Shown here: one piece after another, positions 33,335 through 43,154 of the stretch
How positions within the stretch are numbered: the first letter of the stretch is position 1
How the letters are laid out: each line of letters opens with the position of its first letter
DNA from: Nitrososphaerota archaeon
GTDB lineage: Archaea; Thermoproteota; Nitrososphaeria_A; Caldarchaeales; JAVZCJ01
Length of the DNA stretch: 64,000 nucleotides
Reading direction: 5' to 3'
Assembly (NCBI GenBank): GCA_038874475.1
Contig: JAVZCJ010000006.1
Span: forward strand, 1 to 64,000
Position numbers and translations under genes: made by a program
Notes under the pieces: model-generated
Database searches by the model: none
The model's input: only the letters and a program-made list of their open reading frames with translations
What the model was told of the DNA's origin: nothing

Positions 33335-33782
33335 AAAATTGGATAATTCAGAATTAAAACAATTTTGTGAATATTTAAAAAAATATTATGGAATAGAAGA
33401 AGATTTTAATGGTTATGTTCTATTATGGGGTGGAAAAAATAAAATTAGATTAACTACGATTGAAACTTATGATTTCTTTGAAAAAATGAAGAAAGCAGAA
33501 TTGGTAGGAGTATATATTGCAAAAAGAATTGGTATAGATTGGGTTCTATCAGTTGAAGGCACTCAATTGATTGGAAATAAAATAAAGAAGAATTTTATAG
33601 AATTAAATAGAGAAGAAGCTGAAAAATGGATGAGAGGAGAACCTATAAAAATTAAAGAAAAAATTCCCTCTAAATTCATTATTGGAAAATATAATGGAAC
33701 ATATTTAGGAAGTGGTAGAGCTATTTCTAATATAATCTATCCTTATGTATCAAAATGGAGAAGAATTTCTTCTATAGAATAA
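33327..33782 (+). CDS. PUA-domain RNA-binding protein, partner of the NSUN enzyme
   Basis: The 151-aa protein has an N-terminal fold of ~85 residues (LKQFCEYLKKYYGIEEDF) and ends in a PUA-type domain: FIELNREEAEKWMRGEPI and YNGTYLGSGRAISNIIYPYV, the GxxLGxGRxxxxxIYPxxxK wording seen in NIP7/RsmF-like tails. The overlap with the methyltransferase gene suggests coupled translation and a shared RNA target. The exact target is unknown. Confidence 0.8.
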   Translation: MIKKLDNSELKQFCEYLKKYYGIEEDFNGYVLLWGGKNKIRLTTIETYDFFEKMKKAELVGVYIAKRIGIDWVLSVEGTQLIGNKIKKNFIELNREEAEKWMRGEPIKIKEKIPSKFIIGKYNGTYLGSGRAISNIIYPYVSKWRRISSIE

Positions 33783-33787
33783 TTATT

Positions 33788-36100
33788 TTATTTTTTGAAA
33801 AATATTCTATATGGCATATACCTACTTATGTAATAAAGAGAGTACCCCTCCATTTCAAGATTTTCCTCTTTTAATATATTATAGCATGATTGCAATTCCA
33901 TTTGTACAACTGATGCCGGAGCAAACCATCCTGCAGCAAAGTCGTGAAGGTAAAAACCAATCAATATTTTTTTCCTAAGATTTGGTGGCAAATGTATGAT
34001 TGTAGTATTTAAATAATCCATGCATACATCTATTGTTGAATTCACTTTAAAATAGTATACTGTGTCTACCCATGGAGATATTCTTAATACAACTTTATCA
34101 GAATATTCGAAAATTTCCTCTAAATCTTCATAAAAAACATAATTACTAAAATCTTCTACAAAAACATCTTTTTTGTTCTCCTTTAAAATATAATAAGATG
34201 AATTAAGCAATGTGATTACATTTTTAATTTTTATTTCTCCACTTATTATTTCTTCTTCTTCATATGGATAATCCATAAAATAAACACCATCAAAATCAAA
34301 ATCTTTTAAAACTTTCAATAATTTTTTCGTGAAATAATTTGCATATGTTTCATTTTCATATATTCCATATTCTTCATCTTTCTCAAGATTTTTATCAAAT
34401 ATTAAATAATAATTTTCTCCTAAAATTTCAGGATGTCTTAAAGTTATCCAAGTAGCTTCGAATCCATACAATCCTAAATAAACACTTTTTACTTTAGCTT
34501 TTAAATATATTCCAAGTAAAACTTTTATATTATTTTTATGTAAAAGATTAATAATATCTTTTAATTTTGAATATGTCCAATTGTAAGAGTTTACTTTAAA
34601 TCTTAAGAAATCTTCTAATGATGAATTTGAGTAGTATTCATTATAAGTATTTATAAAATCTGGACTGAATGGCAATACTACATGTGTTATATCATATGTT
34701 CCAATAAGTTCCCCTATATTTAGATCTTCTTTATCATATTTGAATATAGAATCCAACCCTTCAACTATAGCTATTCTAATATTAAATTTTGGTAATGTCA
34801 AACCACTTGAAGTAGGTAGGAAATAAAAGAATATTATGAAAATAATTAAAATCGATATGAATACATGCTTATCTATACGATTAAGAAAAACATATATATG
34901 ACCTAATATTTTCATTAATGTGCCTGCCATAATATAATCAATTAAAATAATTGAAATTGCCCCACCAGCACCAATCAATTGTAAATATGTTGTTTCAGGC
35001 TCATATACTATACCTATAAAATCTAAATTATAGAAATTGTTTACAAAAATTGTGAATATAAGAAAAACAATACTTATAATATTGATCCCTATCAAAAGAT
35101 GCTTGTATTCTCTTTTTCTTTCAATATAATATATCCATATCAAATGTGGCAGAATCCATAGCATGTATTGAACATTAACTTTAGGAGAAGTTATAAAGAA
35201 AGTTAATAAAGTTATTATGTAAAGCATATTAATATTTTTATTAAATTCTATTTCTTCTTTAGAATTTTTTCTAAATGCATATATTACTATAATGATTGTA
35301 ATGATTGGAGCAAATATTGAGAAATATGATGGATTTATTATTCTACCTAATAAAGCCCAATAAGTAAATTGTCCAATTTGTGAAAAATGTATACTTAAAG
35401 CTTTAATATAAAAATAGAAATTACTTAAAAATGGAATAGAAGCAATTATTGGAATAAAAGAAAAAGGTAAAATTATTTTTTCAATTATTTTTCCAATTTT
35501 TAATTTATCTTGATAATGTGCAAATAATAAAAATATTGGAAGAAAGAATATTGGAAAAATCTTAATAGCAGTTCCTATACCTAAGAATAAAGAAGCTTTA
35601 ATATAATCCTTTTTTGATAAATAATATGCTGATGAAAAACTAAATAAGGTAGTTAATGAATCGAACATTCCCCATATAGATGTTATGAAAATTGATATTG
35701 GATTTAAATACCATAAAAGTAACCCTTTCTTAGCATTTCTTTCGTTACTATAAAGAGATATCCATTTATATATTATTAAAGCTATTAATGTATCACTAAT
35801 AATCATTGGAATTTTTAAAAGAAAAACTTGAAAATGTAAATTTTTAAAAAATATTTCATTTATTAATTGTGAAAAGCTACACCAATACATCCAAATTGGA
35901 GGATAAGAATAAAAACCCCATGGATAGCGATTTACTAAAAAAGATATTTCATAAACATTAATATTTTGAAGAAATATTTTACCTGTTTGTATCCATACAT
36001 AAGTATCCCATGGATGCCCAAAAAATGGAGCTAACAAAATTCTAATAAGTAAACCTATAATTATTATCGATTTTTTATTGAAAACTTTTTTCTCCAGCAT
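33788..36100 (-). CDS. Membrane glycosyltransferase (GT87-like) fused to a TIM-barrel-like outer domain
   Basis: The 770-aa protein has ~11 membrane helices in residues 1-440. The opening GHPWDTYVWIQTGKIFLQ and NRYPWGFYSYPPIWMYW resemble GT87/DUF2029 mannosyltransferases that use lipid-linked mannose. Residues ~445-770 are extracytoplasmic with alternating strands and helices: ITHVVLPFSPDFINTY, NNIKVLLGIYLKAKV, DFDGVYFMDYPYEEEE, DVFVEDFSNYVFYED and KVVLRISPWVDTVYYF. FDGVYFMDYPYEEEE resembles the catalytic strand of TIM-barrel glycosidases. The protein could add and trim, or add and bind, sugars. It stands alone facing the pilus operon. Confidence 0.65.
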   Translation of the reverse strand: MLEKKVFNKKSIIIIGLLIRILLAPFFGHPWDTYVWIQTGKIFLQNINVYEISFLVNRYPWGFYSYPPIWMYWCSFSQLINEIFFKNLHFQVFLLKIPMIISDTLIALIIYKWISLYSNERNAKKGLLLWYLNPISIFITSIWGMFDSLTTLFSFSSAYYLSKKDYIKASLFLGIGTAIKIFPIFFLPIFLLFAHYQDKLKIGKIIEKIILPFSFIPIIASIPFLSNFYFYIKALSIHFSQIGQFTYWALLGRIINPSYFSIFAPIITIIIVIYAFRKNSKEEIEFNKNINMLYIITLLTFFITSPKVNVQYMLWILPHLIWIYYIERKREYKHLLIGINIISIVFLIFTIFVNNFYNLDFIGIVYEPETTYLQLIGAGGAISIILIDYIMAGTLMKILGHIYVFLNRIDKHVFISILIIFIIFFYFLPTSSGLTLPKFNIRIAIVEGLDSIFKYDKEDLNIGELIGTYDITHVVLPFSPDFINTYNEYYSNSSLEDFLRFKVNSYNWTYSKLKDIINLLHKNNIKVLLGIYLKAKVKSVYLGLYGFEATWITLRHPEILGENYYLIFDKNLEKDEEYGIYENETYANYFTKKLLKVLKDFDFDGVYFMDYPYEEEEIISGEIKIKNVITLLNSSYYILKENKKDVFVEDFSNYVFYEDLEEIFEYSDKVVLRISPWVDTVYYFKVNSTIDVCMDYLNTTIIHLPPNLRKKILIGFYLHDFAAGWFAPASVVQMELQSCYNILKEENLEMEGYSLYYISRYMPYRIFFKK

Positions 36101-36280
36101 TTTCTAAATTATTTTAAGTAATCATAACTTTTAAACTTATCTTATTGTTTTTTCTGAAGAATAAAAATTTTTACGCATTTTGCGAATGTTTAATTAAAAA
36201 TAAAATAAGGTTATAAATGGAATTATGAAAAGTTATTTTGTAGAGGTGCTTAAATATTTTCTTAAATTAGCTAAAATAGA

Positions 36281-36697
36281 ATGAAGAATAAAATATATGG
36301 TATTTCAAATATAATGGCAGCAATACTACTTATAATTACTGTAATAGTTGTTTCAGGTTTATTCTATAGCTTTTCAAGAGAAATGTTTAGAACATTATCT
36401 ACAACTGTTGATTTTGAAATTTCAGATGCAAGTTTATATATCGATTCTATAGGAAATCCAACACTTGTAGTAACATGTAAAAATATTGGAAATGTTGGAA
36501 TAACTTTAACAAGCATAGCTTTAGGTTCTTGGTCACAACAATGGAATCAAACAATTGATCCTGGACAAGTGACTGGAAAATCTTTTACTCCAATTGGTGA
36601 ATTTAAAATAGGTTCGAAATATGTTCTTAGGATTGCAGCTATAAGCAATAATGGAGGCATAGTTGTTGAAAAAGCTGTGATAATTGTTGCTCAATGA
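36281..36697 (+). CDS. Archaeal type IV pilin
   Basis: The 138-aa protein begins KNKIYGISNIMAAILLIITV, a class III signal: basic residues and Gly before a long hydrophobic helix, expected to be cut by the archaeal prepilin peptidase. The globular part contains TCKNIGNVGITLTSIALGSW, the DUF1628-type pilin core. It is the first gene of a module with the ATPase, platform and partner protein, so it is likely the major subunit of an adhesive pilus. The start is placed by the signal peptide. Confidence 0.85.
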   Translation: MKNKIYGISNIMAAILLIITVIVVSGLFYSFSREMFRTLSTTVDFEISDASLYIDSIGNPTLVVTCKNIGNVGITLTSIALGSWSQQWNQTIDPGQVTGKSFTPIGEFKIGSKYVLRIAAISNNGGIVVEKAVIIVAQ

Positions 36698-36819
36698 TAA
36701 AGAATTTTTCAAAAAGCATTAATAATTTTCATCAATATTCTTTAATGAAGTTTTGACTATTCTTGTTAATTATCAAAATTACATAGAAAACACATTAACT
36801 ATTTAAAAAAGGGGAGGAT

Positions 36820-38421
36820 ATGAAGAATAAATTATTAAATAATTTTCCATCTTTCTTTCTTAGAAAGAATTTTAAAAAAAATGAAGAAGAAAGAGTTAAA
36901 AAAACTATAGAAGAAATATATTTAGGAATAATGAGGAGGCCTTTACAATTTAAACCTCCTAAAATAAATTATGAAATTATTGAAAGTTACAATATTGGAG
37001 AAATAAAAATATACATTGGTGAAAGGAATGGGGAAGGATTATATTTCATAGAGGAACCTAAATTAACTCCTTTAGAAGAAATTGCATATTCAAATGTTCT
37101 TGACACACTTTATTATACATACACAATTGAAGAAATAGATGAAAATGAAAGAATGAATTTTATTAAGAAACAAATTGAAAAATCATGTAAAAATATTGGA
37201 TTAAAAATTCAAAATGAAAGTATTAAGAAAGTATTGTATTTTATTGAAAGAGAGATTTTTAATTATAGCGTAGTAGATATTCCTATGAAAGATAAAAATA
37301 TTGAAGATATTGCTTGTAATGGAGCTGATCGACCAATTACAGTTTTTCATAGAAATTATGGAAACCTAGGATGGTTGATGACAAACATAGTTTTTGAGAG
37401 TGAGGAACAATTATCAGATTTTATTAGAAGAATGGCTTATAAGAGTGGAAAAGGAATAAATGTTGCAATACCTTATTCTGACTTCATATTGCCGAATGGT
37501 TCAAGAATGGTAGCTACACTTGGAACAGAAATATCTAGAAATGGAAGCAGTTTTACTATTAGAAAATTTCCAGAAGAACCACTTACATTACCATTTTTAG
37601 TAAAAGATGGTATGTTAAGTTCAATAATGGCAGCATATCTTTGGCATATTGTAGAAAAGAAGAAAATAATATTTATTGCTGGACCAACTGCAAGTGGAAA
37701 AACAACTCTTTCAAATGCTTTACTTAGTATGCTTGATCCAAAGCTTAGGTATATAACAATAGAAGATACTCCTGAAATTAAAATTCCAACATGGAGATGG
37801 ATTCCACACATTACTAGAAAAAGTTATTCTATCTCATTAGATAAAAAATACGATATAGAACTTGAAGATTTAATGATTCTTGCTATGAGAGAGAGACCAG
37901 ATTATTTAATAGTTGGTGAAGTTAGAAGCCCAAAACAATTGGTTGCTTTTATAGAAAGTGCTACAACTGGACATGGAGGAGTTACAACAATTCATGCAAA
38001 TGATCCTAATGCTCTTCTCATTAGACTTAAATCTATGAAAATGGAATCTTCTGCTCTTGATTTATTATGGGGAGCAGTAATCACAAATTATTTGGGTAAA
38101 GGGATAAAAAGAATTAGGAGAGTAACAAATATAGTTGAAATAAATCAAAGTAAATATGGAAATGAAAGTATAGAATTAAAAGAATTATTTAAATGGAATA
38201 AAATAAAAGATTCTTTTGAACCAGAAGAATTGGAAGAAGTTTTTAAAAATTCAAATAAATTAATGAAGATTAATTATGAATTTAATGAAGCAATTGAAGA
38301 TATTAAAGAGAAAAAGGATTTTATAGAAGAACTTATCAAAAGAAAAATCTTCGATTTTCATGATGTTTCAAATCTTATTAGAATATACTATACAAAAAAG
38401 GTTTTAGAAAAATGCTCATAA
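36820..38421 (+). CDS. Type IV pilus assembly ATPase (GspE/FlaI/TadA family)
   Basis: This 533-aa cytoplasmic ATPase drives pilus assembly. Walker A is IAGPTASGKTTLSNALLS (residues ~285-302), followed by YITIEDTPEIKI (Asp box), MRERPDYLIVGEVRSP (Walker B) and ATTGHGGVTTIHAND (His box). The ~200-residue N-terminal domain resembles archaeal FlaI. GGAGG lies only 2 nt before the ATG, unusually close. The gene overlaps the platform gene by 10 nt. A second ATPase at 62288 differs in sequence, so two assembly systems exist. Confidence 0.93.
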   Translation: MKNKLLNNFPSFFLRKNFKKNEEERVKKTIEEIYLGIMRRPLQFKPPKINYEIIESYNIGEIKIYIGERNGEGLYFIEEPKLTPLEEIAYSNVLDTLYYTYTIEEIDENERMNFIKKQIEKSCKNIGLKIQNESIKKVLYFIEREIFNYSVVDIPMKDKNIEDIACNGADRPITVFHRNYGNLGWLMTNIVFESEEQLSDFIRRMAYKSGKGINVAIPYSDFILPNGSRMVATLGTEISRNGSSFTIRKFPEEPLTLPFLVKDGMLSSIMAAYLWHIVEKKKIIFIAGPTASGKTTLSNALLSMLDPKLRYITIEDTPEIKIPTWRWIPHITRKSYSISLDKKYDIELEDLMILAMRERPDYLIVGEVRSPKQLVAFIESATTGHGGVTTIHANDPNALLIRLKSMKMESSALDLLWGAVITNYLGKGIKRIRRVTNIVEINQSKYGNESIELKELFKWNKIKDSFEPEELEEVFKNSNKLMKINYEFNEAIEDIKEKKDFIEELIKRKIFDFHDVSNLIRIYYTKKVLEKCS

Positions 38422-40262
38422 AGAAAAAAATCGACTTTATCATATTAAAATTTTTTATATTATCAATATTCTTATCATTAATTTGGATATTCCATAACCC
38501 TTTTAATTTTTTAAATATTTTTTTTATAATTTTTTCATTCATACCAATATTGATTATTTTTATTTTAAATGGTTTCACATTAAAAAATATTGAATATAGA
38601 CTATATAAAAAATATTCCTTTTTTAGAAAAACTATAGAAAAAATTAAGCCTTGGATAAAAAACATGATCCTTTCATCAATGTTTTTAAAAGATCCTGAAA
38701 AAGAAACTTCCATTCTATGCTTAAATTTATTTTTTTCTTTATTTTATATTCCAATAATTTTAATCTATAGTTTTTATGAATTATTTTTTCTAATATTTTT
38801 AATAATAATTTTCATTCCTATTATTAAAACATATTTTATATTTTTTGATAAAATTAGAGAAAGGAAAGAAAGGATTGATTCCGAAATTCCATTTTTCACA
38901 TTTTTTTCAAGCATAGTTTCAAGGAGTGGGATATCACTTTATCAAGCTTTTATTAAATCAATAAAAATTCCAGAAATATTTAAACAATTTAGTAAAGAAG
39001 GAGCATTTATTAGAAGAGATATAGAATATCTTGGATATGGAGTATTGGAAGGTTTAGAGAAGAATGCTTTAAACAATCCATGTGAAGAATTTAAAAGATT
39101 GGTATTAAGTGTTACAAGTGTTTGGCGTAGTGGAGGAGATATAGCTACAACTCTTGAAAATAAAGCTGAAGAATATATTGAAATTTTAGAAGATAAATGG
39201 GAAAATTTTTCTGAGCAAATAAGTAATTTAGGAGAAACTCTTGGAATAATTTTTCTAGGTTTTTCAATAGGAATTATAAGCATTGGTATAGCTTTTCCAT
39301 ATCTTTCAATAAATTTATTAAATCTTTTTGCTGGAATAATTATTCCAATTTTAACATTTATAGCATTTATAATAATAAGAAATGTTACTCCAAGAACTTA
39401 TAATAATTATGATTTTTCTAAAAAGAATTTACTTACATTTTTTTCTATAATTATTATAAGTTTTATATTTTTATTAGAAATTAAATTACCATTTCCATTA
39501 ATTATTGCTATTATCATATCTATATTTTCCATAATTATTCAATTAATAATGTATAAACAAATTTTAGAAATTAAATCTGCTGAAGATGTCCTTCAAAGAT
39601 TTGCTAGAGATGTAACAGAATATAAAAAAATTGGAAATAATATTATTGAAGCTATTAAAAAATGTAGCAAGTATAATAATTACAATTCAAGTTTTAATAA
39701 TTTTTTAAAAAAAGTAGTTAATAGATTTAAATTAGGTCTTAATATATATGAAGCAGGAAAAATTCATAGAAATTGGCTTGTAAGAATATTATTCTTTTTA
39801 TTTAATGAAGTAGAAGAAAGTGGAGGAAGCCCTTATCTTTTAGAAAAAATAATCGAATTATTTAGAAGATATCATATTTCAAAGAAAAAAGCTATTAATA
39901 AAATTAAATTATATTTTTTAATATCTTTTTCTTCACCTTTTTTAATATTATTCATATGTGCTTTAATGCTTGCAGTTTTATCTGGAACAGGTTTAGAATC
40001 TTTAAGAATTGGTAGTTTTTCTATTGCAACATCCAATCAAATGAAACAAATAATAAACATATCTATGATTATTGCTATTGAAGTAAGTGTTTCCCTTTCT
40101 TTTTTATTAAATAGAGCTATTGAAGGAGATTGCTTTACAACTTATAGAATATTTTTTACATGTTTGATTTTTATTTTTTCTTATATTATTTTCCCTTATT
40201 TAACAAAATATATTGAAAATCTTTTAATAGGTTCTAATGAAATTGGAGCTGCTTTTCCTTGA
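38412..40262 (+). CDS. Pilus platform membrane protein with two TadC-like halves
   Basis: The 616-aa protein has two GspF/TadC-like units. In the first, RIDSEIPFFTFFSSIVSRSG and LVLSVTSVWRSGGDIATTLE; in the second, DVLQRFARDVTEYKKIGNNI and FNEVEESGGSPYLLEKIIEL. Each unit is followed by membrane helices (around 275-330 and 500-610). Duplicated TadC halves are common in archaeal FlaJ-type proteins. It anchors the ATPase and extrudes the pilin from 36281. Confidence 0.87.
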   Translation: MLIKKKIDFIILKFFILSIFLSLIWIFHNPFNFLNIFFIIFSFIPILIIFILNGFTLKNIEYRLYKKYSFFRKTIEKIKPWIKNMILSSMFLKDPEKETSILCLNLFFSLFYIPIILIYSFYELFFLIFLIIIFIPIIKTYFIFFDKIRERKERIDSEIPFFTFFSSIVSRSGISLYQAFIKSIKIPEIFKQFSKEGAFIRRDIEYLGYGVLEGLEKNALNNPCEEFKRLVLSVTSVWRSGGDIATTLENKAEEYIEILEDKWENFSEQISNLGETLGIIFLGFSIGIISIGIAFPYLSINLLNLFAGIIIPILTFIAFIIIRNVTPRTYNNYDFSKKNLLTFFSIIIISFIFLLEIKLPFPLIIAIIISIFSIIIQLIMYKQILEIKSAEDVLQRFARDVTEYKKIGNNIIEAIKKCSKYNNYNSSFNNFLKKVVNRFKLGLNIYEAGKIHRNWLVRILFFLFNEVEESGGSPYLLEKIIELFRRYHISKKKAINKIKLYFLISFSSPFLILFICALMLAVLSGTGLESLRIGSFSIATSNQMKQIINISMIIAIEVSVSLSFLLNRAIEGDCFTTYRIFFTCLIFIFSYIIFPYLTKYIENLLIGSNEIGAAFP

Positions 40263-41323
40263 ATGAAAAAATTTTTTCATTAATTTTTCTATTATTAATC
40301 CTCCCTTTACAATTTCAAATAGAAGAAGTAAAAATTGAAGCTTATCCTATTCCATCAAATGGAGGAATAGTAAATGGAGCTGGAAAATATGTAAAAGGAA
40401 GCTTTGTGAAAATTGAAGCTATTCCGAGAAAAGGCTATTCATTTAAATATTGGATAAGCAATATCGAATCTTTTAATAAATCTACTATTAATCCATTATA
40501 CTTTTATTGTTTTAATAATGCTATTTTTATAGCTTATTTTGAAAAAGAAAATGAATCTATTATTGAAATAATAGTAAAAACAAATGTTACAGATTTTCCA
40601 GTATTATATACTATAAATGCTAAAAAAGGCGAAATATTAAATATCATCATTCCAAAAATATTGAATAAAACAAATTTTGAAAGGTATATTTTTGTATATT
40701 GGATAAATAATTCTTTAAATAAAGAGACAAAAATTACTATTTCTCCTTATGAAAATTTATCATTAATTGCATGCTATTTAAAAGAAATAAAATTCATTGA
40801 TAATGAATGGTATGCAGAAAATGATTGTTTAAATTTTTCAGAAAATTCATTAATAATATCAAATAATGAAAGAATAATATTAAAAGCTTTAAGAATAAAT
40901 TGCTTAAATAAAACTATTGATAATTTGAAAAATTTAAAAATTCCAAAAAAATATTTATTAAATATTGAGCCAATTTGTGTTAAACAATACCTTTTAAAAT
41001 TCTTAATCGAAAAAATTGAAAATCCATTTGAAAAAATAATTATTAATAATGAATCTTTTCCTCTAGAATCATTAAATAATAATGAAATATGGATTGATGA
41101 AGGGTCAAATATAGAAATAATTCTAAAAGAGAATATAGATAATTATAAACTCTTGAATGAAAGTCGTATAATTTTTAAAATGTTTGAGCCAAAAATATTT
41201 AAAATAAATTATGAAAAAGAAAATATCCCCTTCTTTGGAAAAATACCTTTCACATATATAATTTTAGTATTTTCTATTTTTCTATTTTTCCTATTTATTA
41301 AGAAAAAGAGAAACCATGAGTAA
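40259..41323 (+). CDS. Exported pilus-operon partner with InlB-like repeat
   Basis: The start is TTG (40259-40261), overlapping the platform gene stop by 4 nt. The 354-aa product has a signal peptide (IFSLIFLLLILPLQF), then a module ending VKIEAIPRKGYSFKYWISNI and a second diverged one (FVYWINNSLNK), which fit the divergent InlB B-repeat pattern (GYxFxxW). A C-terminal helix precedes KKKRNHE. It is membrane-anchored outside the cell. A role in pilus anchoring or adhesion is inferred from the operon only. Confidence 0.6.
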   Translation: MNEKIFSLIFLLLILPLQFQIEEVKIEAYPIPSNGGIVNGAGKYVKGSFVKIEAIPRKGYSFKYWISNIESFNKSTINPLYFYCFNNAIFIAYFEKENESIIEIIVKTNVTDFPVLYTINAKKGEILNIIIPKILNKTNFERYIFVYWINNSLNKETKITISPYENLSLIACYLKEIKFIDNEWYAENDCLNFSENSLIISNNERIILKALRINCLNKTIDNLKNLKIPKKYLLNIEPICVKQYLLKFLIEKIENPFEKIIINNESFPLESLNNNEIWIDEGSNIEIILKENIDNYKLLNESRIIFKMFEPKIFKINYEKENIPFFGKIPFTYIILVFSIFLFFLFIKKKRNHE

Positions 41324-41366
41324 TAAAATGTTTAATTAAAACTTTTATTAATAATTTTTGAATAAA

Positions 41367-42266
41367 ATGTCTTTAAGAGAAATAGAATATTTGCTTACAA
41401 TAAGTGAAAAATTCCTAGGAAATCCATGTCCTTATGAAGAATCTAAATATGTTTTTTTTGGGGTACCATATGATTTAACTTCAACTTATAGAATGGGTTC
41501 AAGATATGCTCCTAAAGCAATTAGAGAAGCTTCAAATATGATTGAAGTATATAGTTTTAGAAGTTCTCTTAATCCTTTAGAAATAAAATTTTCTGATATA
41601 GGAGATCTTAATATTGTATATAACCTTAGAAAAAATTTAGATAATACTAAGAAAATAGTTGATACAATTCATAAAGATGAAAAAATCCCTATTTTAATCG
41701 GTGGAGAACATACTTTTACTTATAGCATGATTGATTATAAAATTGAAGATTTAGCTTTAATAGTTTTTGATGCTCATTTAGATTTAAGAAATGAATATTT
41801 AGAAGAAAAATGGTGCCATGCAACTTTTATGAGAAGAATAATAGAAGATTTTCCAAATATTAGGATAGTTTATTTAGGAACTAGAGCAATAGATATTGAA
41901 GAATTGAAATGTTTAAAAAAATTAGGAATACCATGTTTTACAAGTTATAATATCTATGAAAATATTTTAGAAGTTAAAATTTTTTTAAAAGAATTCTTAG
42001 AAAATATTAAGAAAGTTCATATAAGCATAGATATGGATGTACTAGATCCATGCTATGCACCAGCAGTAGGAAATCCAGAACCAGATGGAATAACATACAT
42101 GCAACTTCTTGATTTATTAAAAAATATAATTAATGAAAAAACTATTAGTTTAGACCTTGTTGAAGTTTCTCCAATATGGGATAATGGACAAACAAGCATT
42201 CAAGCTGCTAAAATACTTATGGAAGCTTTATGTTTTATAGAAAAAGCAAAATTAAATATTAAATAA
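41367..42266 (+). CDS. speB: Agmatinase / ureohydrolase
   Basis: From ATG 41367 the protein is 299 aa (an in-frame TTG lies at 41358). The metal sites are GGEHTFT, FDAHLDLRNE and SIDMDVLDPCYAPAVGNPEP, the three conserved blocks of the arginase/agmatinase family; ends with a SLDLVEVSPIWD block. It hydrolyses agmatine to putrescine and urea in polyamine synthesis. Archaeal members are usually agmatinases; arginase activity cannot be ruled out. It is a single gene upstream of the por operon. Confidence 0.9.
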   Translation: MSLREIEYLLTISEKFLGNPCPYEESKYVFFGVPYDLTSTYRMGSRYAPKAIREASNMIEVYSFRSSLNPLEIKFSDIGDLNIVYNLRKNLDNTKKIVDTIHKDEKIPILIGGEHTFTYSMIDYKIEDLALIVFDAHLDLRNEYLEEKWCHATFMRRIIEDFPNIRIVYLGTRAIDIEELKCLKKLGIPCFTSYNIYENILEVKIFLKEFLENIKKVHISIDMDVLDPCYAPAVGNPEPDGITYMQLLDLLKNIINEKTISLDLVEVSPIWDNGQTSIQAAKILMEALCFIEKAKLNIK

Positions 42267-42310
42267 AAACTTATTTATAATGCAATATAATTAAAAAATA
42301 AAAAATAGGG

Positions 42311-42880
42311 ATGGTAAAAATGCTTATTGAAATAAGATGGCATGGTAGAGGAGGACAAGGAGTTGTTACAGTTAGTAGGCTTTTAGCTGAAGCTGCTGCT
42401 CTTGAAGGTAAACATGTTCAAGCTTTTCCTGAATTTGGCCCAGAAAGGTCTGGAGCACCTGTTACAGGTTATACAAGAATCAGTGATGAGCCAATTGAAA
42501 TTCATAGTGCTGTATATGATCCAGAGATAGTAGTTGTTATAGATCCTACATTAATAAAAACAGTAAATATTGTAGAAGGTATTGAGAAAAATGGTTATGT
42601 AATACTTAATTTTCCATCCTTAGATAAAAATTTAAGAAAAGAATTAAATCTTAGTTTAAAAAATAGGATTTTTGTAGTTGATGGTAATAAAATATCACGC
42701 GAAATTCTTGGACAACCAATTGCTAACACAGCTATGATGGGTGCATTAATAAAAGCTTATCCATTAGTTAAATTTGAAAGTTTAGAGAAAATTTTAAGAG
42801 AAAGGTTTAAAGGAGAAATTGGAGAAAGAAATGTTTTAGTTGCTAAAAAAGCATATGAGGAGGTAAAAGAAATTGAGTAA
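42311..42880 (+). CDS. porG: Pyruvate:ferredoxin oxidoreductase gamma subunit
   Basis: The 189-aa protein has IEIRWHGRGGQGVVTVSRLL, ALEGKHVQAFPEFGPERSGA and PVTGYTRISDEPIEIHSAVY, the gamma domain of 2-oxoacid:ferredoxin oxidoreductases. The Met at 42320 is an alternative start. It begins porG-porD-porA-porB, the archaeal order for the four-subunit pyruvate enzyme, which converts pyruvate and CoA to acetyl-CoA, CO2 and reduced ferredoxin. Confidence 0.93.
   Translation: MVKMLIEIRWHGRGGQGVVTVSRLLAEAAALEGKHVQAFPEFGPERSGAPVTGYTRISDEPIEIHSAVYDPEIVVVIDPTLIKTVNIVEGIEKNGYVILNFPSLDKNLRKELNLSLKNRIFVVDGNKISREILGQPIANTAMMGALIKAYPLVKFESLEKILRERFKGEIGERNVLVAKKAYEEVKEIE
42856..42863 (+). promoter_or_regulatory. 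Shine-Dalgarno site fixing the TTG start of porD
   Basis: TGAGGAGG (42856-42863) with the following T lies 9 nt before TTG 42873, matching the archaeal 16S tail. It supports TTG as the porD start inside the end of porG. Confidence 0.7.
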
Positions 42881-43151
42881 ATTGAAAAGTTGGAAAGAAT
42901 TACCAATTGGAGGAGTAATTTTAGAAGCTGGTTCATCTTTAGAATATAAAACTGGAAGTTGGAGAAGCCAAAAACCTATAATAAATAGAGAGAAATGTGT
43001 AGGTTGCTTATTTTGCTGGATTTATTGTCCAGATTCTGCTATAATTAGAGCTGAAGATGGTAAAGTTGATGTAAATTACGATTATTGTAAAGGTTGCGGC
43101 ATATGTGCAGTTGAATGTCCAGTTCATGTAATAATTATGAAGGAGGAATGA
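42873..43151 (+). CDS. porD: Pyruvate:ferredoxin oxidoreductase delta subunit (2x[4Fe-4S])
   Basis: This 92-aa ferredoxin-like subunit has two four-cysteine clusters, CVGCLFCWIYCP and CKGCGICAVECP, enough for two [4Fe-4S] centres that pass electrons to free ferredoxin. The start codon is TTG. GAYKTGSWR-type wording (YKTGSWRSQKP) before the clusters is typical of PorD. It overlaps porG by 8 nt. Confidence 0.95.
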   Translation: MSKLKSWKELPIGGVILEAGSSLEYKTGSWRSQKPIINREKCVGCLFCWIYCPDSAIIRAEDGKVDVNYDYCKGCGICAVECPVHVIIMKEE

Positions 43152-43154
43152 AAA

